A stretch of 6,145 nt of DNA from Promethearchaeota archaeon CR_4 (lineage in GTDB: Archaea > Asgardarchaeota > Lokiarchaeia > Sigyniarchaeales > CR-4), in NCBI GenBank assembly GCA_001940655.1, contig MBAA01000027.1, forward strand, positions 5,359 through 11,503. Reading direction: 5' to 3'. The notes below the pieces were generated by a model. The model saw nothing but the letters and a program-made list of their open reading frames with translations, was not told the DNA's origin and did not search any database. Below, piece by piece: positions 1-5,990 of the stretch. Positions within the stretch are counted from its first letter, which is position 1. Every line of letters begins with the position of its first letter. Made by a program: the position numbers and the translations under genes.

Positions 1-149
1 AACCGAGATTTTTGACCTTTATAAAAATAAATAATGCGAGTTTCATGGTCGACAATTAGTAGGATCGCGGTCGGTATCAGGTGGTCGCGAAGTGGCCCCT
101 CGAGGATTTCTGCGGTTTCGATTGATTGTAAGACTTTGAAAATCTGCAT
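1..149 (-). CDS. 5' part of an unrecognised gene, cut by the left window edge; possible gelsolin-like fold
   Basis: The minus strand is open from an ATG at 149-147 to the window edge, giving 49 codons without a stop. An in-frame TAA lies 18 bases upstream of that ATG, so it is the first usable ATG. The peptide starts MQIFKVLQSIETAEILEG and contains a hydrophobic strand, a turn and a second strand: TAILLIVDHETRIIYFYKG, followed by QKSR. That pattern (strand, acidic turn, aromatic strand, small-K/R-S) resembles the core of gelsolin-type repeats (xxLLDxxxxIYVWxGKxS), which occur in Asgard proteins of unknown role. This resemblance is a judgement from a short fragment, not a family assignment. 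No signal peptide or membrane segment is visible. Only a weak purine run (GGCGGG) precedes the ATG. The gene is divergent from the radical SAM gene. Codon-level openness and protein-like composition support a real gene; its function is unknown. Confidence 0.6.
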   Translation of the reverse strand, partial: MQIFKVLQSIETAEILEGPLRDHLIPTAILLIVDHETRIIYFYKGQKSR

Positions 150-252
150 GCGACCCGCCGAAAGATATTAACAACAAGTGAGAGTACTATCAACTATTTT
201 GGTTTTTAATTTATGCACCACCTATAATGCTAAGGATGTGCATATTTTTTTA
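150..252. promoter_or_regulatory. Divergent intergenic region with AT-rich promoter candidates
   Basis: This gap separates the start of the minus-strand gene (149) from the preferred start of the radical SAM gene (253), so it should hold promoters for both. The AT-rich block TTTTTAATTTA at 203-213 is a candidate TATA box on either strand. Its centre is about 45 bases from the plus start and about 60 from the minus start, which would give short leaders of roughly 18 and 32 bases if transcription starts about 27 bases from the box. A second AT block (242-252) abuts the plus start and could serve the minus strand. AAGGATG at 232-238 is a weak ribosome-binding candidate, rather far from the ATG. 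No operator palindrome stands out. Element positions are inferred from base composition only. Confidence 0.4.
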
Positions 253-1557
253 ATGAATATAACACTACTCAACCCGCATACCACCCGCATCCACGCGAAG
301 GAAAATTTTCTCCGGGAACCCCCATCTGGGTTATTGCTCTTAGCTGCGGTGTTAGAAAACGCAGGGTATGTGACACGAATCATAGACCTTGAAACCTTTT
401 CGGACGCAAAAAATGCTCTTCAAACAGAGGTTGAAACCGCGGAATTGTTAGGTTTGACCTGCCTGACGCCTACTTTTCCCCTTGCAATAGACTTAAGTAA
501 TATTCTCCACCAGCAAAATCCGAATCTGCCGTTCATTATTGGAGGTCCCCACGCGAGTTTTTTGCCTGAGGAGTGTTTTCAAAAAATACCCAATTTAATC
601 GCGGTGGTGCTTGGGGAAGGAGAGAGTCAAGTTCCTAACCTTGTGGAAATGCTAACGTCTTCAGAAAGGGGAAGGAAGGATTCAGCATTCCACGACATAC
701 CCGGGATTGCCTATAAAAACGCCCAAGGGGTTATCATTCGCACACCACCCCCTGCTCGAGTAGACGTTAACATACTACCTCTACCCGCGCGGCACCTTCT
801 CACCTCCGATTATAACATTGCATCGGTTATTGTGAATCGTGGTTGCCCAAACCAATGCAGTTTTTGCACCCGTCAAGCGCTTTTTGGCACGGTGCGAGTA
901 CGTTCTGTAGAGAACGTACTGGAGGAATTATTGCAAGTGCAAGCATTGCCAAATTATGAATATGTAAATTTATATGACAATGTAAATGTAGATCCAAGAT
1001 TTCTACCAGATCTCTGCAATGGTATGCAAAAAATAAAGTTCCGCTTGCCTTGGGGTGCGGAGTTGCGTATTGACCGCTTAACACCAAGCATCGCTCAGCA
1101 GATGAAGGGCACCAATTGCGTGGGGATTGCTTCTGGTATTGAGACCGCAAATGACGCGTTATTGCGTGCAAATGGGAAAATCCAGCGTATTTCGGAGGTA
1201 AAAAGGGGGATTCAAGTTGCAATCGATGCAGATTTGACTGTACAGGCATATTTTGTTCTTGGATTGCCGGGAGAAACGCAACAGACCTTCGAAGAAACTC
1301 TTGCATTTATAGAATCATCTCCCTTACGTCCAGGACGTGACATTGTTAATTTCTTCCCTGCAACACCATACCCGGGGTCTCGCCTTTGGACTCAGGAAAA
1401 GGAGCTTGGATGGACACTCTTGGATGGAAATTACGCTAACTGGGACTGTCACCACATTGTCATATGCCCCTCAACATTGACGACCGTGGAACTAACCAAA
1501 ATGACAGCTGATGCAGAACGGGTAGCAAGGAAGTATCAAGGGCAAGAATTCTCGTAA
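253..1557 (+). CDS. B12-binding-domain radical SAM protein, substrate unknown
   Basis: The protein is 434 residues from the ATG at 253. An N-terminal Rossmann-type cobalamin-binding-like domain (about 1-150) begins MNITLLNPHT and includes EPPSGLLLLAAVLENAGY and FIIGGPHAS. A radical SAM barrel follows, with the CxxxCxxC motif at C198, C202 and C205 (GCPNQCSFC), which binds the 4Fe-4S cluster that cleaves S-adenosylmethionine. Later family motifs are GIETAND and YFVLGLPGE. The corrinoid-ligating DxHxxG motif is not visible, so cobalamin may bind without a protein histidine or not at all; both occur in this superfamily. Members do methylations, ring formation and C-C bond chemistry on lipids, cofactors, peptides or RNA, and nothing here selects among them. 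An in-frame GTG at 178 would add 25 residues, but they precede the usual MxITLLNP start and would place the start in the divergent promoter, so ATG 253 is preferred. It is the first gene of a block with YkgJ and the CCA enzyme. The protein should be cytoplasmic: no signal peptide or membrane helix is seen. Confidence 0.85.
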   Translation: MNITLLNPHTTRIHAKENFLREPPSGLLLLAAVLENAGYVTRIIDLETFSDAKNALQTEVETAELLGLTCLTPTFPLAIDLSNILHQQNPNLPFIIGGPHASFLPEECFQKIPNLIAVVLGEGESQVPNLVEMLTSSERGRKDSAFHDIPGIAYKNAQGVIIRTPPPARVDVNILPLPARHLLTSDYNIASVIVNRGCPNQCSFCTRQALFGTVRVRSVENVLEELLQVQALPNYEYVNLYDNVNVDPRFLPDLCNGMQKIKFRLPWGAELRIDRLTPSIAQQMKGTNCVGIASGIETANDALLRANGKIQRISEVKRGIQVAIDADLTVQAYFVLGLPGETQQTFEETLAFIESSPLRPGRDIVNFFPATPYPGSRLWTQEKELGWTLLDGNYANWDCHHIVICPSTLTTVELTKMTADAERVARKYQGQEFS

Positions 1558-1564
1558 AGAATAC

Positions 1565-1568
1565 GGAG
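1565..1568 (+). promoter_or_regulatory. Ribosome binding site (GGAG) that favours the second ATG of the YkgJ-type gene
   Basis: GGAG at 1565-1568 is complementary to the CCUCC of the 16S 3' end. It lies 3 bases before the ATG at 1572 and 9 bases before the in-frame ATG at 1578. The second spacing is the normal one, so translation more likely begins at 1578. Confidence 0.5.
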
Positions 1569-1577
1569 AAAATGTTA

Positions 1578-2135
1578 ATGGAACTCCAACAAGTAATCCA
1601 CTCTCGCAAGGGAGTCAGGTTTCATTGCGCTTCTTGCGGGCGGTGTTGCTCGGGGGAGAGTGAGGGTTTGGTATTTTTGTATCGAGATGACATCCGCAAT
1701 ATCGCGTCCTTTTTGATGATGTCTGAGGCATATTTTCTTCTCAATTATTGCGATGTAGTTGATGCTGCATATAAGAGCGCGTATGTGCCTACAATCATCA
1801 TCAAGCTAAATCCCAATACATCAAGTTGCTTATTTCAAAAAAATGATGGGAATTGTACAATTTACCCAGTACGCCCTTTCCAATGCGTGAGTTTTCCTTT
1901 CTGGCACTTGAATCTGGTAAATGAACAATCTTGGGAAAGGATCAAAGAGAATTGCCCAGGACTTTCTACCCCCAAACAAGGACACTTGTACACTATCGAG
2001 GAAATCAATGTATTTCTCGACAAAGAGCGCCAACTGGAGGACGACTATTTTCAGTTTTTGGAGCAAAATGACTTTAAACTTACCAAAATTTATCCATGCT
2101 TGGAGAAAAAAGAGACCGCATCGAACGTGACTTAA
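1578..2135 (+). CDS. YkgJ-family cysteine-cluster protein (putative Fe-S or zinc binding)
   Basis: The protein is 185 residues from ATG 1578, or 187 from ATG 1572. It carries the full cysteine signature of the YkgJ (CxxCxxCC) family: FHCASCGRCC near the N-terminus (C17, C20, C23, C24 counted from 1578), then SSCLFQKNDGNCTIYPVRPFQC (C84, C93 and C103, with the typical C-x-I-Y-P-x-R-P-x-x-C form), and one more cysteine in ENCPG (C126). These cysteines are thought to bind an iron-sulfur cluster or zinc, and the family's biochemical role is largely unassigned. The C-terminal third is charged and probably helical, without membrane segments. It starts 20 bases after the radical SAM gene and ends 4 bases before the CCA-adding enzyme, so all three are probably co-transcribed. 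Partnership with the radical SAM enzyme, for example in cluster supply or electron transfer, is inference from adjacency only. Family membership is secure; the function is not. Confidence 0.85.
   Translation: MELQQVIHSRKGVRFHCASCGRCCSGESEGLVFLYRDDIRNIASFLMMSEAYFLLNYCDVVDAAYKSAYVPTIIIKLNPNTSSCLFQKNDGNCTIYPVRPFQCVSFPFWHLNLVNEQSWERIKENCPGLSTPKQGHLYTIEEINVFLDKERQLEDDYFQFLEQNDFKLTKIYPCLEKKETASNVT
2127..2130 (+). promoter_or_regulatory. Weak ribosome binding site (GTGA) ahead of a TTG start
   Basis: GTGA at 2127-2130 matches part of the AGGAGGTGATC complement of archaeal 16S and sits 9 bases before the TTG at 2140. It lies inside the last codons of the YkgJ-type gene, so translation of the CCA gene may be coupled to that of its neighbour. 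Confidence 0.3.
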
Positions 2136-2139
2136 CACA

Positions 2140-3609
2140 TTGAGTAATATCAAACAAAATCAATTTCGAGTCATTCGCGAACAAGTCTTGAAGGAGATTC
2201 GTCCTACTCCTGCCGAAATTGAGGGGATTCACCTTGTTGCAGAAAAACTTGGTGCCAGTATTAGAAAACATGCGCAAGCAGCAGGCGTACCCGTGAATTT
2301 TTTTGAGATAGAGGGTTCCACAGGCCTTAAGCAAACACAGCTCAGAAATACGTCCGACATCGATGCTTTCGTAGGTCTCCCAGAATCATATGTGCTCCCT
2401 GAGGGACGAACCAAGAAGAGAGAGAACCACAAAGAATTGGAGCAACTCTTCGCCAATATGGTCACTACGTGGCTAACCGCAGCAGTGAAGGACGCAGGGG
2501 CGACTTCCGTAACCATTTCATATGCTGAGCATCCCTACTTGTCTGCTAAGTTGGGTACCTATGATTTAGATGTGATCTTGTGCGTGGACATCCCCGAAAC
2601 AGAGTTGCTCACGCATGGCCCAATTACCGCCATGGATCGCACGCCGTGGCACTCGCGATATTTGGACCGATCCCTCACACCCGACCAGAAGGATGACGTC
2701 CGCTTGCTCAAGCAATTTTTCAAAGCTTGCCACGCATATGGAGATGCTTCTGCCCCGGGGCAAATTGGATTCATCGGTTACGCATCTGAGCTCCTCGTAG
2801 AGCACCTCGGGTCTTTTATGGAGGTATTGGAAGCATTCCCCAAGCTCCCACAACAGGTCTTTGACCCTTTCGGACGGTCTGTAGCTCAACTCCGGAAAAT
2901 CCCTCGATTTCAGAAGGATCACCTCCTAATAATTGACCCAACTGACCGTAACCGCAATGTTGCAGCCGCGATCTCAGTCCGAGCTTATCTGTGGGTTAAC
3001 GCGCGGGTCAAGGAATTTCTCGTAAAACCTTCCCCAGATTTTTTCCGCGTCATCCCGATTCCTGAAACCACCGAATGTCCTCCTGAATTTCGGGTCATCG
3101 AATTCCAAGTCAAAGGAAATGTGCATTATACCGTAATCCGGGATAAACTTTATTCGTGGGCAACCTCCACGCAAAAAAAATCTTGCTTAGAAAACGGTCG
3201 CGAACCTCGATTCCAAGGAACGACCTTCGAACTCTATTTCCAACCGAATATGCCAACCTATGCTGTTGCTTTCTGGACGGAAACTCCCCAAATCTCAGCT
3301 GATTTTCTACGACAAGGTCCGGCCATTGGAAAATCTGGATCGTTTAATGCTGAGAATCGCGAACCTCCTGATGTGAAAAAATTTCTCGCAAAACATCCCA
3401 ACGCCATCAAGAGAGATGGATTCTACTGGACCAATCAGAAACGTGATTTTACTGATTTTACCGAATTTTTGACAGAACAGCTTCGAGAGCACCCTTTGAC
3501 GGAGTTCCTTGACGTGAAGAATCTACCTCACTTGACCCCAACGATGCCCATCGGACGCCAAGCACTTTTCGTCCTCCGGAAAATGGTTCTGCCCTTCGAA
3601 ATCAGGTAA
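2140..3609 (+). CDS. cca: CCA-adding enzyme, archaeal class I tRNA nucleotidyltransferase
   Basis: This enzyme adds or repairs the 3' CCA of tRNAs from CTP and ATP without a nucleic acid template. The class I polymerase-beta-type catalytic site is visible: G59-S60, then D73 and D75 in SDIDAF, with a third carboxylate at D144 in YDLDVIL. Other archaeal CCA-enzyme motifs are YAEHPY (128-133), DRTPWH (166-171), VRLLKQF (187-193), AYG (199-201), GFIGYASELL (210-219) and IIDPTDRNRNVAAA near 270. The C-terminal body and tail regions complete the family layout. At 489 residues it is somewhat longer than typical members (roughly 440-460), possibly because of a longer segment after the DxD motif (about 82-105). 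The start must be TTG: an in-frame TGA lies at 2128-2130, no ATG or GTG falls between, and the next residues (VIREQVLKEIRPTPAE) already align with the usual N-terminus. It is last in the block with the radical SAM and YkgJ genes, 4 bases after the latter. The type of enzyme is itself good evidence for an archaeal host. Confidence 0.95.
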   Translation: MSNIKQNQFRVIREQVLKEIRPTPAEIEGIHLVAEKLGASIRKHAQAAGVPVNFFEIEGSTGLKQTQLRNTSDIDAFVGLPESYVLPEGRTKKRENHKELEQLFANMVTTWLTAAVKDAGATSVTISYAEHPYLSAKLGTYDLDVILCVDIPETELLTHGPITAMDRTPWHSRYLDRSLTPDQKDDVRLLKQFFKACHAYGDASAPGQIGFIGYASELLVEHLGSFMEVLEAFPKLPQQVFDPFGRSVAQLRKIPRFQKDHLLIIDPTDRNRNVAAAISVRAYLWVNARVKEFLVKPSPDFFRVIPIPETTECPPEFRVIEFQVKGNVHYTVIRDKLYSWATSTQKKSCLENGREPRFQGTTFELYFQPNMPTYAVAFWTETPQISADFLRQGPAIGKSGSFNAENREPPDVKKFLAKHPNAIKRDGFYWTNQKRDFTDFTEFLTEQLREHPLTEFLDVKNLPHLTPTMPIGRQALFVLRKMVLPFEIR

Positions 3610-3630
3610 GTAATCACGGGCTATGGAAAA

Positions 3631-3638
3631 TTTTTTTT
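3631..3638 (+). terminator. Oligo-T tract behind the CCA-adding enzyme
   Basis: Eight consecutive T residues begin 22 bases after the stop of the CCA gene, with no hairpin in front. This fits intrinsic oligo-T termination by archaeal RNA polymerase. The same AT-rich run could instead be part of the promoter of the next gene, and both uses may coexist. Confidence 0.4.
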
Positions 3639-3642
3639 AATT
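3633..3642 (+). promoter_or_regulatory. Candidate TATA box for the EF-2-like gene
   Basis: TTTTTTAATT lies about 55 bases before the ATG at 3693. A start of transcription about 27 bases downstream would leave a leader of roughly 30 bases. This is the only AT-rich block in the gap at a suitable distance; the one at 3670-3677 is too close to the ATG. The call rests on composition and position alone. Confidence 0.25.
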
Positions 3643-3683
3643 GCCTCCATTCAACACCCCAACTTTTTCGTAAATTAAGAGTT

Positions 3684-3689
3684 TGATCC
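3684..3689 (+). promoter_or_regulatory. Possible extended anti-SD pairing site before the EF-2-like start
   Basis: TGATCC at 3684-3689, preceded by GAG two bases earlier, matches the downstream half of AGGAGGTGATCCA, the complement of the conserved archaeal 16S 3' end (assumed, since no rRNA gene is in this window). It ends 3 bases before the ATG, about where that half falls when a full Shine-Dalgarno is paired. No GGAGG core is present. The evidence is suggestive only. Confidence 0.3.
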
Positions 3690-3692
3690 CAA

Positions 3693-5915
3693 ATGGTGAA
3701 AGTTAAGAACCCGGAAGAAATTCGCGATTTAGTGATGTCCACGGATTATTCACTAAAGCGGATTTTCTCAATCACAGCCCACATTGACCACGGCAAAACA
3801 ACGACGAGTGATTACTTGCTCAAGCGTGCCGGTCTGATGCGGCCTGAAGATGCGGGGGTTTTGTGTGCTACTGATTTTGATCAGGAAGAAAAAGACCGGG
3901 GTATCACAATCTTTACCCATGTGGTCCTCCTCGCTTTTGAGTGCCAAGGCAAGCAATACATTTTCCAGGTCAACGATACGCCCGGACACATTTCGTTTAC
4001 GGGCGAAGTTTCTCGCGCTCTCCGTGGCAGCGATGGAGCTATCCTCCTCGTTGACGCGCTTGAGGGTGTAATGACCCAAACCGAAACTAACATCCGACTT
4101 GCAGTCGGGGAGGAAATGTGCCGGCCGGTGTTATTCGTTAATAAAGTGGATCGTCTGATTAGTGAACTACGGCTCCAACCCCAAGATGTCTTCGCACGTG
4201 TTGATAAAATAATAAACGAAGTCAATAAGGTCATCGAAAAGAACCAGCCCAAGGATCGGGACTGGCGGTGTGATTTTTCGAAGAACCAAGTTGCTATAGG
4301 GTCTGCAAAAGACGGGTGGGGTTTCACGCTGGAAATCTTGCAGGAACAAAAACTAACACCTGCTAAAATCTTCGAAAAATATAAAGAAGGCGATGTATTA
4401 TGGTTGCGGGAGCACCTTCCGTTAGATGAATCCCTTTTACGAATGGTCGTACAGCACTTGCCAAACCCGAAAGAGGCGATGCAATATCGTATCAAACGCA
4501 TTTGGCCGCATGGCGATCCCGAGAGCGAATATTACAAGGCGTTGAAAGATTCTGATCCAAAAGGTCCCCTCGTGGGAATGATTACAAAACTTTTCATCAA
4601 CCCGCGGAATTTCAGGGCAACTCTCATTGGGCGGGTGTTTTCTGGCACACTTGGTTCAGGAGAAGCGATTTACCTGATGAATATGAAGGAAAAACAACGG
4701 ATAAAACGCTTGGGTGTGCAGGAACTCACCGATATGATTGACCTTCCCTCTGTTCCTGCTGGCAATCTCTTTTCCCTCGATGGATTTATTTGCCCGTCAG
4801 GAGAAACCTTTATTCACAGCGACATGGCTGGGAAGGAAGGGGTTCCAATTTTCGAAAAGATCAGTTATGCTTGTGAACCCGTTGTTTCACGGTCAATATT
4901 ACCGTCGGACCCCAGTGACTTGGCGAAACTTGGTGAAGTGACCAAGAAATGGTTGATGGCAGACCCCAGCGCGACATTCCACTTGAATAAGGAAGCAGGA
5001 GAGTTTGTGCTCTCGGGTATCGATCCCCTCCAGATCGACATCATCACGAAACGGATCAACGAACAGGTGAAGATCAAAATCGGTGAACCCATTATCGTCT
5101 ACCGGGAGCGCATTACGTCCCAGAGTCCAGAATTTTACACAAAATCCTCGAATGGCCACAACCGAATCAAAATGGTTATGGAACCCCTTGATGATGCGAC
5201 AATGAAGCTCATTCGAGATGGGGAAGTAAAACCGGAACAAGATGCGAAAGAACGGGGGAAAATTCTCCAAGAGAAAGCCGGTTGGGACGCGAAAGAAGGG
5301 CGCCGGATCTGGGAAGTCTACAACGAGTGCTTATTTGTCGATGGAACACACGGGCTCCAGCGCCTCGACCGCATCAAGAGTTACGCATGTGGGGCGTTCC
5401 GAGACTGGGTAACAGCAGGCCCGTTATGCAAGGAACCCGTTGTTGGCATCAAGTGCACGTTCGTGGATGCGACAGTGCACGTTGACCCTGCTCATACGGG
5501 TTTCAACGAGATTGCATCTATGATGTTCTCCGGCCTGTCCCTGTGTTTCTTGAATGCAAAACCACGTCTCTTCGAACCTTACCAGCATGTTGACATTAAA
5601 ACACCCGCTGGCACGGAAGGAGGCATCACTGGCATCTTAAACCAGCACCGGGGCAAAATCGAAGCTCTTGATGGCGAGGGAGAATACCTCATTATCAGAG
5701 CCGAACTTCCTACCGCGGAAACTGTAGACATCGCTGACGAATTTCGTAGTGCAACCTCGGGACGTTGCTTCTTCGGGTATCAATTTGCGGGGTTCCGCCC
5801 CGTACCGAATGAAAACCAGGAAGAAGTCATTTTAGACATACGTAAGCGTAAGAAGTTGGCGCTCGAGATGCCGTCCACGGAAAGTTGGACTCGGTTTCTC
5901 TACAAGCGAACTTAA
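3693..5915 (+). CDS. EF-2-family translation GTPase, probable divergent paralog (aEF-2p type)
   Basis: The protein is 740 residues, full length for archaeal EF-2, the GTPase that drives tRNA-mRNA translocation on the ribosome. GTP-binding motifs are intact: AHIDHGKTT (29-37), RGITI (69-73), DTPGH (95-99), NKVD (150-153) and GSAK (203-206). Domains II to V follow, with LFEPYQ (626-631) and FRSATSGR (684-691) in domain V. Several normally invariant places differ. Switch II reads DTPGHISF where EF-2 and EF-G have DTPGHVDF, and the segment after RGITI is FTHVVLLAFE rather than the usual KAANVS type. The first domain IV tip loop is KSSNGHNR (484-491) instead of KSPNKHNR. The diphthamide loop is VHVDPAHTGFNEI (595-607) against the canonical LHEDAIHRGPAQI; the modifiable histidine (H601) remains, but the following R is T and the Q is E. 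This matches descriptions of the second EF-2 paralog in diphthamide-lacking Asgard and korarchaeal genomes. Whether it is a working translocase is unknown. If the genome has no other EF-2, it would instead be an unusual sole EF-2. Confidence 0.9.
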   Translation: MVKVKNPEEIRDLVMSTDYSLKRIFSITAHIDHGKTTTSDYLLKRAGLMRPEDAGVLCATDFDQEEKDRGITIFTHVVLLAFECQGKQYIFQVNDTPGHISFTGEVSRALRGSDGAILLVDALEGVMTQTETNIRLAVGEEMCRPVLFVNKVDRLISELRLQPQDVFARVDKIINEVNKVIEKNQPKDRDWRCDFSKNQVAIGSAKDGWGFTLEILQEQKLTPAKIFEKYKEGDVLWLREHLPLDESLLRMVVQHLPNPKEAMQYRIKRIWPHGDPESEYYKALKDSDPKGPLVGMITKLFINPRNFRATLIGRVFSGTLGSGEAIYLMNMKEKQRIKRLGVQELTDMIDLPSVPAGNLFSLDGFICPSGETFIHSDMAGKEGVPIFEKISYACEPVVSRSILPSDPSDLAKLGEVTKKWLMADPSATFHLNKEAGEFVLSGIDPLQIDIITKRINEQVKIKIGEPIIVYRERITSQSPEFYTKSSNGHNRIKMVMEPLDDATMKLIRDGEVKPEQDAKERGKILQEKAGWDAKEGRRIWEVYNECLFVDGTHGLQRLDRIKSYACGAFRDWVTAGPLCKEPVVGIKCTFVDATVHVDPAHTGFNEIASMMFSGLSLCFLNAKPRLFEPYQHVDIKTPAGTEGGITGILNQHRGKIEALDGEGEYLIIRAELPTAETVDIADEFRSATSGRCFFGYQFAGFRPVPNENQEEVILDIRKRKKLALEMPSTESWTRFLYKRT

Positions 5916-5925
5916 GTACCGACCG

Positions 5926-5961
5926 CTTGTGTTTTTCTCTTCTTCTTTTTACCACCTTTTT
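5926..5961 (+). terminator. Pyrimidine-rich tract with three T5 runs behind the EF-2-like gene
   Basis: Runs of five T residues at 5932-5936, 5946-5950 and 5957-5961 lie in an almost purine-free stretch that begins about 10 bases after the stop. No hairpin is present. This is the usual look of archaeal oligo-U-dependent termination. It implies that the next gene is at least partly transcribed separately, although no clear TATA box is visible before it. Confidence 0.5.
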
Positions 5962-5990
5962 CCAATCCACGCTTGAATATGGGGTTCTCG

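Noticed and set aside
18..29. TTTATAAAAATA, a good match to an archaeal TATA box on the plus strand
   Set aside because: It lies inside the minus-strand coding frame (codons for YFYK) and no plus-strand gene or RNA follows at the right distance; the frame explains its composition.
65..90. Hairpin TCGCGGTCG / TGGTCGCGA with an 8-base loop
   Set aside because: Several of its pairs are G-U and it falls within the minus-strand coding frame; I see no structured RNA family or tRNA fold around it.
178..252. GTG-initiated 25-residue extension of the radical SAM protein
   Set aside because: The added residues do not look like the family N-terminus, which begins at MNITLLNP (ATG 253), and the extension would cover the divergent promoter region.
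827..1306. 159-codon minus-strand open frame inside the radical SAM gene
   Set aside because: It overlaps the radical SAM motif region, whose plus-strand reading is clearly conserved; the antisense peptide shows no family features.
3679..3689. AGTTTGATCC-type stretch resembling the conserved 5' end of 16S rRNA genes
   Set aside because: The match stops after about 11-12 bases, and what follows is the EF-2-like coding sequence, so there is no rRNA gene here.
3881..4501. 206-codon open frame on the minus strand inside the EF-2-like gene
   Set aside because: It is the complement of a strongly conserved GTPase domain, has a Ser/Arg-rich low-complexity composition and no recognisable domain; it is a shadow frame.
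5916..5990. Frame continuous with the EF-2-like gene beyond its TAA into the TrmY-like start, suggesting stop readthrough or a fusion
   Set aside because: The stretch is pyrimidine-rich with few chances for a stop, encodes no conserved residues, and the EF-2 C-terminus is complete; shared frame is best explained by chance.
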